DNA of 64,000 bases from Eublepharis macularius (Eukaryota > Chordata > Lepidosauria > Squamata > Eublepharidae), in contig NC_072791.1 in assembly GCF_028583425.1 (NCBI RefSeq), forward strand, positions 191,122,311 to 191,186,310, given 5' to 3'. Below the pieces are notes generated by a model, which was not told the DNA's origin, made no database searches, and was given only the letters and a program-made list of their open reading frames with translations. Shown here one piece after another: positions 1-11,948 of the stretch. A program made the position numbers and the translations under genes. Within the stretch, counting starts at the first letter, position 1. Every line of letters begins with the position of its first letter.

Positions 1-178
1 CCAGGTTCGAATCCCCATGGAGTTTGCTGGGTGATCTTGTGCCAGATTCACATTCTCACCCTAACCTAACTTGCAGAGATGTTGTGAGGATACAGCACCA
101 GAGAAAAGAACATTATAAGCGGCTTTGGGTCCCTGCTGGGAAGAGAGGCTGGGTATAAATTGAATAAAAAATAAAAAT
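1..178 (+). repeat. tRNA-derived SINE, 5' end cut by window edge
   Basis: Starts inside a Pol III B-box-like motif (GGTTCGAATCC), followed by the MIR-like body (GCTGGGTGATCTTG, CACCCTAACCTAAC, GTTGTGAGGAT), then the common squamate ending (GCTTTGGGTCCCTG, GGGTATAAATTGAAT) and an A/T-rich tail. Same family as the copy at 3296-3500. Family recognised from memory. Confidence 0.75.
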
Positions 179-559
179 ATAGGAGTTGGGACTTTCGGGC
201 TCCTCTGTAATTGAAGCTCAGCCTTCATTCACTTTTATATTTCTGCACTGCCTCCAGAAGTGGTGTCTGATGCTTAGTGTTATAGACTGGCTTCTTAGAG
301 ATCTCCGCTATTCAAAACTTGTTTGCTAGTTGTTACTTTTATCCAGAGATGCCTGATCACCTGAGTGTTTGGTTTACAAGCTGTCCACAAGTTGTGATCA
401 GCACAATCGAATGTTCAACAAATGATTTGTTTGTATCCCAACAGTTCACATATGTTCCCAGTTATGCAAAAAAGCTGATTGTACAGACATGTTCTCATAC
501 TTTCCCATGGATTCCTCCCCCATCTGCCACCACCACTTCCTCTTCCCATCTGTTGTTTG

Positions 560-960
560 AGCTGGCACTAGGGTTTCTGTCACCTGCAACCACCCTCCTG
601 TGCACGTGCGCACAGTGTGCACGCATGCCCCCGGACTGCATGACGTCATCATGTGATGACCGCAAAGCCGGGCCCATTGGCCAGTGGGTGGCTGGGGTGG
701 CGTAAGGAGGCTGCCCATGCTCTGCACGCCACCCCGGCCGCCTGCCGTGCCTGGCCTGCGGCTGCTGTGCCCAGCCAGGGGCGTGTGGTGGGGGTGGGGG
801 TGCGGGCGCGGGGCTGGCCGGCTGCAGCAGCAGCTGTGGGCCAGGCACACCAGTTCCGTGGCGTGCACCTCCACCCCCAGCAACCCCTCTGGTGCCCCCT
901 CCGGCCCCATGGCGCCCACCTCACCACTTCAGTGGTGGCACTGGCCCTGTATTTGACACA
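560..960. other. GC- and CpG-rich segment with CRE and CCAAT motifs
   Basis: A GC-rich block inside AT-rich DNA. It has a perfect palindromic CRE (TGACGTCA, 641-648), an inverted CCAAT motif (CCCATTGGCC, near 673) and several CpG/GCGC-containing stretches. It could be a promoter of an unseen upstream gene or a GC-rich repeat. The reading frames over it on both strands have no recognisable protein similarity and look compositional. Confidence 0.4.
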
Positions 961-2717
961 TTTAAGTACGTAAAACATACATATTTCACAGTCAGCAACG
1001 TACAAATGTGATGTGTTCCTCTCCATCTCTTACAGCTACCTGACCCAGGTGTTTGTCAATATGAAAAGTAGGCGAACTGTCTGGAGTAATATGGGTATGT
1101 GCTTTGCTGTGGTGGTTCCATCTCTAAAACTATGTTCCTCTCAAAGGGAAAAAAAACCTTACAGACAGTTTGTTTCAACATTAGGAATGAACTCTTCATA
1201 CCCTTTGGGGGGGGGGGTCTGAATTTCCTGAAAGTGTACACAACCCACAGCTAGGAAACTCCTGGTCAGTTTCATAGCAGGTTCCAAAGCTTAGAGCTCC
1301 TACAAACTAATAAACTTCTGGCTTGGATCCCACGGACAGTCTAATGGAAAAGATTTCCATCAGTGGAGCAGAATTTTCTTTCCTTCCTTCTCCCACTGCA
1401 ACCCAAAATGCTGCTCCTGGAGGACAAGAAACTCTCGAGAATAGCAAGGGGGGGGGGGTCAGGAAGCTGAATTCTGCAAGGAGAGAATCTTTGAAATTTG
1501 TCTCTGCCGTCAATGAGCAGAATTTTTCTTCTGGATCCATACCAGCATATTAAAATTGACCAAGGTTTTCTTAGACACTGAACTTATGAGGTGAACATTC
1601 TTAGTGTATTATTGTGGAAGAGTGCAACTTTAAGGAGAGGAAAGACTTTCTTAGACATGAAGATATGTACCTTGAGGATACTCTGTACATGAAGGAGGAA
1701 AAAGGAAAGAATCCTGTCTGTGAAAAGCAAGGGAAGAGGAGGAGAAAGATGAATGCTGCTAATTGCATAGGTGCAAAAGAAGCATGTCAACTGCTTCTGG
1801 ACATCTTTCAAACATCCTTAATGTGTCAGTTTAATATCCCTTCATAACCTTTTCCCCACAGTTTCTCCACAGCTTCCTTATCAATCTCTTGCTGTCCTGA
1901 CTTTCCTCTGTCTTTTTCTACATTCTGAAACTTGTTTCCCCCCAATCTTTTCCAGAAATTGCTTGATTTTCATTCCCCCCCCCATCTGTAATTGCTGTGC
2001 CATTTCTCTTTGCTCTGCTCACTTTGCCATTTTTAAACAAATTGCATGCCAGCGATATATCAATGCACCAATATACCACATGTGTATTAAACGGCAGCAG
2101 TGGCCAATCAAAACATTGGAAAAGCAGCCAACCCCTCTCCTCATAGCCCCAAGGAACATTCTCTTTCACAGCACTCCCAACCACTGTGCCTGGACACCAT
2201 TTTTAAGCTTTATGTGCATTGTATGCTAGGTTCCTTTTCAACCAGTGATTTAAAGAGAAGAGCAAGCCTGAGGGAATACATGAGGTATCGTGGAGAGAAA
2301 AGGGGAAACATTGTCTTGCTATTGATCTGGGCTTAAGAGAAGCTTCAGGTTGTTTCTCATCACCCATGCCATGTGTGCCCTCCACAAAAACTACAGAAAA
2401 CAAAAACCAAACAAAGGGACACTTACCAGCAATGGGCCAGCAAAGTAACTGGTCTATTCAGGGCTTTTTTTCTGTGGTGATATTCAGCTTAGCTGTACTG
2501 AGTTCCAGCCCCTTTCTGAAGTCCTGAGGAGAAAATTGGTGAAAAAGATTACAACCATAAAGATGAGTGCCAGCACTTTATTAAAAAGCACTGGGTCTGT
2601 TCAAAAGTTCACAATTAATGATTCAGGTATCAAAATGCAGCTTCGAAAGCATTTCTTGACATTAATAACACATGTGCGAAAGAAAGGAAGAAAGAAAGAA
2701 AGAAAGAAAGGAAGGAA

Positions 2718-2758
<41 letters not shown>

Positions 2759-3295
2759 CCTACAAACTAAACAATCTATGAAGTAAGACAGGACACATGC
2801 ACCAGGAAATTTCACATAAAAACCTGCAGTGAAGGCAACAAAAAACCAGATCAAGAATGCAGTCTGGAAAATGCTTTGGCTGCTTTTTAGAATGACATTC
2901 TATGACATGGGTCATATTTATGAAACACATGTATTCAGCAGTTACTTAGCTACCGTGTTGAATGCTGCTGCTGTACATATGCAAGACGACTCGCAGTACT
3001 GCTTATGAACAAGAGATGGTTGACTTAACAAAGAATGGGCACTTCAAGCAAGATACATTTGAATGCTGATTAGTTTTTGTGATGCTCTCACATACCCGGT
3101 TTTATCTATTTCATTTATAATCTGCAGTACACGACTTTCGCTACTTCACTCATTACCTCTGGATTTTATATTAACGTATCAGCTCTGGAGTGCTTCCTAC
3201 CCTGCTATTTATGGGCATGTTAATTAGTCATGTCTTAACTTCAGGTGTCCCACTGTTTAAGCAGCAGTATCTCCCAGAAAGCCAACAAAGTATAG
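961..3295. other. No gene seen; AT-rich intergenic DNA
   Basis: Apart from the tetranucleotide repeat at 2679-2758 and short G or C runs (near 1208, 1448, 1975) I see no feature. Reading frames are short, overlap on both strands and resemble no family I know. Confidence 0.6.
2679..2758 (+). repeat. (GAAA/GGAA)n microsatellite
   Basis: About 80 bp of uninterrupted purine tetranucleotides, GAAA units with a central GGAA block. A Lys/Glu/Arg-rich frame across it is an artefact. Confidence 0.95.
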
Positions 3296-3500
3296 TAGTT
3301 AGTGTCAGACTAGGATCTGGGAGACCCAAGTTCAAATCCTTACTTTGCCATGGAAACTTGCCAAGTGATCTTGGCCAGTCACACACACTCAGCCTAACCT
3401 GCCTCACAGGGTTGTTGTGATGATAAAATGAAGAATATTGTAAGCTGCTTTGGGTCCCTGTTGGGGAGCAAAGTGGGACGTAAACGAAGTAAGTAAGGCT
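3296..3500 (+). repeat. tRNA-derived SINE with MIR-like body, near full length
   Basis: A-box-like GTTAGTGTCAGACTAGGA, B-box-like AGTTCAAATCC, then CCAAGTGATCTTGGCCAGTC, CTAACCTGCCTCACAGG and GTTGTTGTGATGATAAAATG, ending in GCTTTGGGTCCCTG and an AAGTAAGTAAGG tail. Same family as 1-178. Confidence 0.85.
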
Positions 3501-3749
3501 GGGCTAAATTATAATAATCGATTTCCTGGAAGTGGCCCTGCTGAACTAAACATTAAAATAACTATTAAATTTTAATGTGTTAAATCCTAATTAAAAGATT
3601 AGCAACAGATACACTTCAATTATTGGTCATGCTCCAAACTAAAAAGATGAAACCAAACCAAAACTAAACCAAACCAAAAAGATGGAATATATAAATACGT
3701 TTTAGAGAACTATTTGAAATGAGGCATTCTGTTAACATGCACAGCAGCA
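3501..3749. other. Flank of the nested element; paralogous to 11949-12058
   Basis: No gene. The last about 70 bases (3681-3749), joined to 6718 onward, resemble the unoccupied stretch at 11949-12058, so this is the left half of a duplicated segment into which the hAT-like element inserted. AAACCA-type short repeats precede it. Confidence 0.6.
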
Positions 3750-3816
3750 CAGGGCTTTTTTTCATCTGGAACGTGGTGGAAAGGAGTTCCGGCACCTCTT
3801 GAAAATGATCATATGG

Positions 3817-5646
3817 AAATTGACTATAAGTAAAGGAACAAGACAAGGTTGCCCGTTGTCTCCACTGCTGTTCATTTTGGTATTGGAGATCCTGATGATA
3901 CAAATACGACAAGATGAAGAAATTCGAGGAATTAAAATAAAGGACTATTCATATAAGGTTAGAGCATTTGCGGATGACATAATGTTAATTGTAGAAGACC
4001 CATTGGAGAACATGCCAAAAGTGATAGATAAGATTAAGGAGTTCGGAGATTTGGCAGGTTTTTATATTAATAAAAAGAAGTCAAAGATATTATGCAAAAA
4101 TATGACTAAGCAGAAACAACAATTGTTAATGGGAATAACGGATTGTGAAGTAACAAGCAAGGTGAAATATTTGGGAATCGAACTGACTGCTAAGAATATA
4201 GATTTATTTAAAAATAATTATGAAAAACTATGGACTCAGATAGAGAGAGATTTGATTAAATGGAACAGACTAAATCTGTCATGGTTGGGAAGGATTGCAG
4301 CAGTTAAGATGAATGTGTTACCAAGAGTAATGTTTTTGCTACAGACAATACCAATCATCAGTGACTCTAAGCAATTTGAAAAATGGCAGAGGAAAGTATC
4401 AGACTTTGTATGGGCAGGCAAGAAGCCTCGAGTGAAAATGAAAGTTTTACAAGATGCAAAAGAAAGAGGCGGAATGCAACTGCCCAATTTAAGACTTTAC
4501 CATGACGCAATTTGCTTGGTGTGGTTGAAGGAGTGGATGACTTTAAAGAATAAGAAATTATTAGCCCTAGAGGGATATAAAAAGATATTTGGATGGCACG
4601 CATATTTATGGCATGATAAAGTAAAGGCGAACTCGATGTTCCTGCACCACTATATACGGAGAAGTTTATATATAATCTGGAAGAAGTATAGAATCTATCT
4701 GGAAGAAGGAACCCCCTTGTGGGTAGTTCCATACGAGGTGATAGATCCGAGAGCTGTTGATAATGAGCAACAATGTTTAACTTATAAAGAAATAATTAGA
4801 ATGGAAGAATCCAAACTTAGAATAAAGACTCAGGAGGAACTATCACCTTATTACGATTGGTTCCAGTATAGACAGATCAGAGATTTATATAACTCGGACT
4901 CTGTAAAGGGAGGAATACGAACAGAAAACTTGGAACTAGAGCAGATCCTTCTTAAAGAGGACAAGAAAAGAATATCTAAGGTATACCAAGCACTGCTGAA
5001 ATGGTATACTGAGGATGAAGTAGTTAAAGGACAAATGGTGAAATGGGCCATAAATTTCAACAAAGAAATAACAATGGAGGCATGGGAATACTTGTGGAAG
5101 ACTACAATGAAAACAACGACATGCACTAGTATTAAAGAGAACATTTACAAAATGATCTACCGTTGGTACATGACACCAAAGAAGATTGCGCTAGGGAATT
5201 TGAACACTTCTAATAAATGCTGGAAATGCAGGAAGCATGAGGGCTCCCTCTACCATATGTGGTGGACGTGTGAGGTAGCTAGGCAGTACTGGGGGGAAAT
5301 AATAAGAGAAATGAGTGAAATTTTACAATTTCAAATTAATAAGAACCCAGAACTCCTGCTACTAAACTTGGGAATGGAGGGAATTCCAGCCCATCATAGG
5401 ACGTTGATATTTTACATGACGGCAGCAGCTAGACTTTTGTATGCGCAAAAATGGAAAATACAAGAAGTGCCAACCATTGAAGATTGGATCCACAAATTGC
5501 TGTATATGGCAGAAATGGACAAAATGACAAGAAAATTGAGAAACCTGGACTCAGGACAGTTTAACACAGACTGGGAGAAGCTGAAACAATATTTGGAGAA
5601 GAAATGGGAGGTGGGAGGAGAACTGTGGCAGTTTGAGAACTACTGA
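3817..5646 (+). CDS. L1 ORF2 C-terminal part (reverse transcriptase and zinc knuckle)
   Basis: An open frame of about 609 codons from the truncation point to the stop. It begins in the RT domain at SKGTRQGCPLSPLLF, followed by the catalytic FADD motif (about residue 53 of the retained part). The L1-type thumb region has KYLGIELT and LSWLGRIAAVKMNVLPR, and a cysteine/histidine motif (CWKCRKHEGSLYHMWWTC) sits near the C-terminus, as in L1 ORF2. The endonuclease, ORF1 and 5' UTR are missing. The upstream ATG at 3799 belongs to the host element and target duplication, so it is not a native start. The lack of stops over 1.8 kb suggests a young copy. The encoded fragment is not expected to act as a host gene. 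It has the low CpG and A-rich codon use of L1s, unlike MARCHF7. Confidence 0.93.
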   Translation, partial: KLTISKGTRQGCPLSPLLFILVLEILMIQIRQDEEIRGIKIKDYSYKVRAFADDIMLIVEDPLENMPKVIDKIKEFGDLAGFYINKKKSKILCKNMTKQKQQLLMGITDCEVTSKVKYLGIELTAKNIDLFKNNYEKLWTQIERDLIKWNRLNLSWLGRIAAVKMNVLPRVMFLLQTIPIISDSKQFEKWQRKVSDFVWAGKKPRVKMKVLQDAKERGGMQLPNLRLYHDAICLVWLKEWMTLKNKKLLALEGYKKIFGWHAYLWHDKVKANSMFLHHYIRRSLYIIWKKYRIYLEEGTPLWVVPYEVIDPRAVDNEQQCLTYKEIIRMEESKLRIKTQEELSPYYDWFQYRQIRDLYNSDSVKGGIRTENLELEQILLKEDKKRISKVYQALLKWYTEDEVVKGQMVKWAINFNKEITMEAWEYLWKTTMKTTTCTSIKENIYKMIYRWYMTPKKIALGNLNTSNKCWKCRKHEGSLYHMWWTCEVARQYWGEIIREMSEILQFQINKNPELLLLNLGMEGIPAHHRTLIFYMTAAARLLYAQKWKIQEVPTIEDWIHKLLYMAEMDKMTRKLRNLDSGQFNTDWEKLKQYLEKKWEVGGELWQFENY

Positions 5647-6379
5647 AGCACAATAAAATGTAGAGGGGGGTGACTTTACCGGGGAGGAGAAGAGGTAAAA
5701 GAGAATTTCTAAGCAGTTATGATATTAGATTGATATATATAGAATAATAAATAGAATATTGATAGAAAACAATTAATCATAAGGGTTAACTATAAGGATT
5801 GACTAACTAATAATATTTTCTTTTTGATTCCGTACAATGTACCAAACTGAATATGTTTATTTGAAGCTGTATATGAGTCAAATTGATTGATATCATATAC
5901 AGACTTATGATTGAAGGGGAATAGAAATACTAATGTAAACAAATATAATTAAAATAGAAAGAAGAAGAAATAATGACATAGAATAAGAATAGAATAACAT
6001 ATAGAGTATAAGTTAAACTGATTGATTTATATGAATGTATGGTTTACATAGTTTATGATATATAGAAATGTTTGAAAGTGAAATAATGAAAAAAGGGATA
6101 AATTGTTTATCCATTATGGAAAAAGGGACTCATAGGCAGGGTACAGAGTATTAAAAATAGTTAAAGAAGTATTGCTTAGAATAAAGGGAGAATATATATT
6201 TGCTAGATAGAGGAATATATAAAGAGTAAGGGAAAAGGGATAAAGGGTTGGAAAACTGTTGGAAGTCAACAAAATGGGGGGGGGAAAGGGAGGGGGTTAG
6301 AAATTGGGAAATGGGAATATTGACTGTAATGTGTAAACATTTGATCCTAACCCAATAAAAAAATTTTCAAAAAAAAAAA
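3817..6379 (+). mobile_element. 5'-truncated L1 LINE with 16-bp target duplication
   Basis: A non-LTR retrotransposon inserted in the left part of the hAT-like element. The target sequence GAAAATGATCATATGG is repeated exactly at 3801-3816 and 6380-6395. The insert starts in the reverse-transcriptase domain of ORF2, keeps the ORF2 stop at 5646, has a 0.7-kb A/G-rich 3' UTR, and ends with CCCAATAAAAAAATTTTC and an A-tract. A perfect duplication, an uninterrupted reading frame and a preserved tail all point to a recent insertion by target-primed reverse transcription. Only the 3' part is present, so it cannot move on its own. Confidence 0.95.
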
Positions 6380-6717
6380 GAAAATGATCATATGGCCAGT
6401 GGCCCCACCCCTTGATCTCCAGACAGGGAGGAGCTTAGATTGCCGTCCGCGCCACTCTGGCGTGGAGGGCAATCTAAACTCCCCCCTGTCTGGAGATCAG
6501 GGGGCGGGGCCACTGACCATTTTCACCAAGGGCAATTTAACCTTTTAAAAACTCCCCCCTTGTTCCAGCTGACCCAAGTCATTGTGTGGTGCTGGGAGTG
6601 TGCGCACACTTTGCTCATGCATATGTGGTGCTAGGGGCACCACCTCCCACCAGAAGTTGCCCCCTGTGCTGGCAACCCACTGAGTTCCACCACCTCTTTT
6701 CACAGAAAAAAAGCCTG

Positions 6718-9700
6718 GAGCATAGTAGAGTTTATATGGGCAGGGCACTGTTAACTTTTCAAGTGGTGTGTATAGCCCAACTTGTTATCCTAAAAGTCTT
6801 GTTATCCTAAAACAAAGCATCAGCTCAAGTTTGCAGCATTAGCTGTTCCCTCCCTGCCTCCTGGATCATAGGATTCCCCTTGATTATCCTTTAGTTATCT
6901 CAATAAATAGAGTGTAAAAGGCATGGTCTATAGCTGATCTGATCAGATGCCATTCAAAGTTGTTCAAAAATTCTGAATCAGTTTAGAGGGATTAGGAAAT
7001 TGTCCAACCCCAAACTACAGATATAAGCTATTTTTTAGAAGTAAAAACTACTTAAATGCCAGTTTAACACCTAGGCTATCCACAACTGGACTAGTTAATA
7101 TATGAGATGTGCCTTGGAAAGCTCTAAATTGGTGCACTTTGTCCTTATTTTTGTAAGCATGTCATTTGTTTAAACTTTAACACAGAGATAATTTTATTTT
7201 CACTTGGAAGTTGTGTATACTGGAATGGGATAAGTGTTTGGCTGCAGTCTGGCAGGATTCACTTCCCAAGTAAACATGCTTAGGATTGGGGTGTTTGTGG
7301 AGAAAAACAGACTGTTTCTGCTAACTCATGGACAAGCTATGTTTGAGTGGCTATTTGAAGAGCAGTCCCACAAGGGCTGCCGTGAACTCCGAGATAAAAA
7401 AGGGCACTGAATGGTCTGTATAGCCCTAGTTTACAGTTTTATTATCCTAAAACAATGTCATGCCGCAAATAAAATGTAGTGCTTGAACAAGGTATCGCTG
7501 TGTACCTTTGCATTAGCTAAGTTACTCATCACTCACCCTCCAGCACACGCACGCGCACGCGCACACACACACAACCCCAGAAAACAATACAAATGCCATA
7601 CTTGTAAATTCTTCCAAGTAGAGACATGAGGGATGGTTCATGTCAAGAAATAACAGCATTGTTTGTCCCCCAGCTTTTCATTCAACCATGGCTTCAAATA
7701 TTAACCGGTCTCATGAGATTATTGTAAGGATGAAATTGAGGATGGGAAAACTATTTGCACCCCTGGAGGAAGGGAGGGTAGAAAATCTAACAGATAGATG
7801 AAAGTTGGCTTCCTTTCTTCTGGAAGCCTCCATGCAAGTGCAGAAAGACTGGCAGGTTTTTTGGAGCATTCACACAATGTAATCCCATCATCGTGTACTT
7901 TCTATGTTTCCCCCAGCTTTGCTACAATCTTTGCCAAATCTGATTTGATGTGATCTTTTCAGAAAGTTTGCAGTGTATGCTGTATGGATGGGAAGGTATG
8001 CATTTTTGCAAGTCCTACTCACATTAGCACAATTTCTTTCCCTCAACCCGCTTGCAAATGTGGCTTCCATTTTTCCCCACCACCGAATATCTTTTGAGGT
8101 CTCAAAAAAATGGCAATTGACATATTGCTATAAAATTATGAAGTTCTATCAACTAGTTCCTCAGATTTCCAGTTTTCATTTAAAAACATGTCCTAGCCCT
8201 GTTTGTTGTGGAGATATGCCTTTCTCTTTATATCTCTGCAATGAAAAGGCCTGGAGACTTACTTAAAAAAAGAAATAACAACAACAACATTCCATTTATA
8301 TACCACCCTTCAGGACAACTTAACACCCACTCAGAGCAGTTTACAAAGTATGTTGTTATCCTTGGAAAGTTGGAGGATCTCCCAGACAGATTGTTATAAT
8401 GTTACAATAGTATGTCAATTGCTACACAGAAAATCACTGTTGAGTGGAAGTAGCTGAGAAGTGGCAGTAAAAAGTAAAGCTACATGTGGAAAAACAAAAG
8501 CCTAGAGCTGATCTTGTCCTTTTGTATGTATAGCTCATAAATTGCAAAGAAGTTATTTGCTCCTGCCTTCCCCAACCTCTCCCCATTTTAAGTTGTTCAA
8601 TTAACTATTGAGGACATTAGTACTTCACTTTAAGGACTAGAACTGAAAGGAAGCCAGGAAAGGAAAACAATTTTTTTGTAGATTGGTATAGTGTTGTATT
8701 GCTGGATCTGCTGTGATATCTGCAAAACTGAAAGTAGCAAAACACTTGCTATATAAAAAAACTATCTTCAAACAACATCGACTCTTTATATACAGGTTGG
8801 CTAGAGTTTCAGTTTCACATCAATGCTAAAGTAATGTTTCCTTGTTCTACTATCCTTAGGTTAGGTTTGTGAAAATTATACGGAAACTCCCAATGCATTA
8901 AGCTTCAAATCTCTACAGTCATTCATCTCAGTGGGAATTACTACTGCCATAAATCCCTTACTTATAAATGACCTCCGTTTTCGAAAGGGAGTGTGTCTTA
9001 TTTTATAACATAAGCACTGTAGAACATAACTGATGTTACTTGTTTCAATGTATTCCAGTTCTGCAATACTTAACAGAACAGAACTTTAATGGAGTTTCCG
9101 TTTATTATTATTATTATTTAAAAGAAATTTGAATCTGGGACAAATTTATTGTATTCAGACCTAGTGTAACAAATCAGAATTGCAGCACTAAGTAGAAATG
9201 GCTTAGTAATCACAAAAGCATCAGTGCAGGGTAGAAGTATAAGTGTAGCATGTGAATTCTTCTGCTTATCCTTCTATTGCACTAGGATCCCAAGTAACCT
9301 GCTTTAATCTTCTAAGAAGAAATGCCTTACGATTACGAACACATTTGTGACCAAGCAGAAGGATAAATGTAGTATATTTGTGTATATATGTGTGTAGAGT
9401 TCGAATTCTCTTTATGTATCTTTATCTTTAAAATAATTGATTCTAATTACCATCACAATTGCATGTTAATCCTATGTACTATGCCTCTCTTTGAATAAAT
9501 GCTAGCGTAAAAAGCCTGCCAGAGTGTGCAGAATCATTAGCTACATTTTTTTTTGTATCATGTATATGTTAAAATGTATGCTAATGAGATCTAAGAGGCT
9601 TTGGAAGTTTTATGCATGAACTTTGGAAAAGGCCGTTTCCCAGTTCACCACAGACAAAAGAACAACACAAGCTCTTTAGTACTTAATATTTTCCAAGCAG

Positions 9701-10782
9701 AAAAACACTTCAGTTAATTATGAAAAGTAATCATGCTGCCACCACTTTGTATTTTAATTTGTGCATTTTAAAATGTCGAGCACCCTAAAGTACTCCCGTA
9801 GTTAATATGGGAGGGATGATGTTGTAAAAAGATTTTAGTATTAAAACAATCTCAAATCTGTTTTGCAGGGCCACAAATAAATTTATTATGAGACACACGA
9901 TTAAAGACTTTTGGAAATTTGATAAATAATACATTTGCTTCTTTTGTTTTGAAAGATAGTGTATACACCAAAGCCAATACAACTTATGAAAGTGTGTAAT
10001 GTAGGGTTCATGATTATGAGATGGCCAGTACTTCAGATCGATCCTATTTCCCAGTTGAAATTCCCCACTTCTCTCATGTGCTCTGCTCTGTATATAGGAT
10101 TTTCCTGCTGCAACAACAGTCTCTTTCCCTGTTAGCCTGGAACACTGCCTGGAGAACATGCATAAAGAACTGCACTTACATGAATAGATGCATGCACCTA
10201 ATGGGGGCGTGTAGGGAAGTACCTTGATCATTAATAGGGTTGATCCAGCCATCCTCCAGTCTTCCTCCAACTTAAGGGGATCTTTCTCCAAAAAAGAAGC
10301 CGCTTAAGTTGGAGGGAGGATCCTAAGATAGGAGGAAGGCTTCAAACTTGACTCAAAAGGAAAGGGGGAGTACTGATATTTGAATAAATAAACTTTGCTC
10401 AGTGGCATGAGAGGCTATGGTAGGATCCACCCCCACCCTCAAGACCCAACTTTTTCAAAGCTCTTCACATACATTATCTCAAGAATCCCAGCAACCCAAC
10501 AAAGTAGGTCAGAATCATCATGACCTCCATGTACAGGTCGGGGTGGGATGGGGGAATAGATACTAAAATAACTCTCCCTGTACAATTATGATTTGAAGTA
10601 AGGGCTTCGGGCTTTTTAGTACGCCCTTGTGCACCTCACTTACTCTGCCCCCACCTATCCCAGTGCTACTTTAGTGTTCAGCAAATTGAAATCAGATTCT
10701 GGAAAAAAAATCAAGTAGGATCATTGACAACAAAGTTTCAGTAAATAGCGTTGATCAAGTATAGATCTGTGTGTTTGAGATC
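6718..10782. other. No gene seen; mostly unique AT-rich DNA
   Basis: 6718-6770 is the right half of the duplicated segment interrupted by the hAT-like element. A (CACG/CA)n run lies near 7548-7574 and a (TTA)n run near 9102. A small inverted repeat (CTTCCTCCAACTTAAG and its complement) lies at 10259-10318, and a related half at 24278-24310. The 168-codon minus-strand frame at 9785-10291 has no recognisable family or splice context, so I do not call it. Confidence 0.55.
8278..8397 (-). repeat. SINE 3' part (tail end of the GTTG-tail family)
   Basis: Reads antisense as the end of the SINE at 13911-14168: ACTCTGAGTGGGTGTTAAGTTGTCCTGAAGGGTGG then TATATAAATGGAATGTTGTTGTTG. Only about the last 100 bp are present. 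Confidence 0.7.
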
Positions 10783-10998
10783 CAGTGTAGTATAATGACT
10801 GCAACGTAAGTAGGGAGAACTGAGTTCATATTCCCACTCAGCCATGAAACTCACTAGGTGACCTTGGGCCTGTCATGTTCTCTTAGGCTAACCTACCACA
10901 TTGCTGGAAGGATAAAATGGAGGAAGGCAGTATCATGTACACCACTCTGAACTCCTCTGAGGAAGGGTCAAGATAAAAATATGAAAGATAGATAGATG
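10783..10998 (+). repeat. Degenerate tRNA-derived SINE
   Basis: ATCCAGTGTAGTATAATGAC (A-box region), GAGTTCATATTCCC (B box), CTAGGTGACCTTGGGCC, CTAACCTACC, GGATAAAATGGAGG, then an AAGATAGATAGATG tail. More diverged than the copy at 3296. Confidence 0.7.
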
Positions 10999-11081
10999 TT
11001 GGAAACAATCCAGTGCAAAATTAGGCATGTTTGAGCAACATGGATTTAAATGGGATTTGTGGCCATAACTGTGCACTGGAT

Positions 11082-11299
11082 TAGGGTTGCCAGGTCCTGG
11101 TTGGGAAATTCCCGGAGATTTGGAGGGTGGAGCCTGAAAAGGGTGGGATTTGGGAAGGGGCAGGACTTCAGATGGCTATAATGTCATAGAGTCCACTTCC
11201 AAGGCAGCCATTTTCTCCAGGGGAACTAATCTTTGTCACCTGGAGATCAGTTGTAATTCCAGGAGATCTCCATCTACCACCTGGAGGCTGGCAACCCTA
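11082..11299. mobile_element. 218-bp hAT-like MITE with 8-bp target duplication
   Basis: Inverted termini TAGGGTTGCCAGG ... CTGGCAACCCTA. CACTGGAT is repeated exactly on both sides (11074-11081 and 11300-11307); an 8-bp duplication is the hAT signature. The body has no coding capacity. Related copies or pieces lie at 13747-13880, 14170-14210, 21118-21312 and 22415-22624. Confidence 0.88.
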
Positions 11300-11948
11300 C
11301 ACTGGATTGTGGCTATTAGCAGTAAAATGACACAATATTATATACAATCTTTGATGCATATCAAAGGCCAGGCTGGTAAATATAAACATACGTTTATTGG
11401 CAATATCAAATTGATAATAGTGATTTGCTTACTAAGTAAAAGGGGATTTGATTCTGGCTGAAAATAATCAGAACTTTGCCATCAATTTCCACCTAATTTC
11501 TGTTTTTGAAATGTAGATTTAATCATGAAAGGAATCACCTTCTGGTCAATATATTCAGCAGTGAACAGGGAAATGCTAAATATGGGCTGAAATCCAGTTT
11601 TAGAAATCCAATAAACTAAGCCATTAGGTATGGTTTACTAACCTGAGTAAATGTTTTAGGGACAATTGCGCTATCACAATATTCCAACGATAGATTTTTC
11701 CACTGAAGTCTAGAGTATTGGTAGAATTTCAGCACATATATTTGGAAAAGTGAAACAAGAAAAGAATTTGCTGCTCAGCTTCATTGAAGTTTAAATAAAT
11801 GTCATGGAAAATATTGATATTTAAATATCGGTGTCATTAAATGGGTTCATTTTTAATATAATCTCATAAATATTAATGTCTAAGTAATAGTAATATTGAA
11901 AGCACTGAAGTAATGCTAATCCTGCCTTATTTGTGCAAAGATTTAAAA

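Larger units (their letters stand above)
3750..6717 (+). mobile_element. Non-autonomous hAT-like element, split by an L1
   Basis: Left end begins CAGGGCTTTTTTTC at 3750; right end finishes GAAAAAAAGCCTG at 6717, giving inverted termini. The left arm runs to 3816 and the rest from 6396, with the L1 between. Internally it has a strong palindrome: a CCAGACAGGGAGGAG/TAGATTGCC arm and its complement near 6410-6520. The shorter copy at 19166-19424 has a clean 8-bp target duplication, which supports hAT. Here the flanks (CAGCAGCA on the left, GAGCATAG on the right) are not a perfect duplication. This copy also carries about 130 bp near 6530-6660 that the short copy lacks. No transposase is present. 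Confidence 0.8.

Noticed and set aside
446-1026. Overlapping frames of 90-157 codons on both strands
   Set aside because: All fall on the GC-rich patch, are Pro/Gly/Ala/Arg-rich in every frame, and lack recognisable domains or splice context.
9785-10291. 168-codon minus-strand frame
   Set aside because: No similarity to any known family, no splice or promoter context, and AT-rich composition that allows long chance frames.
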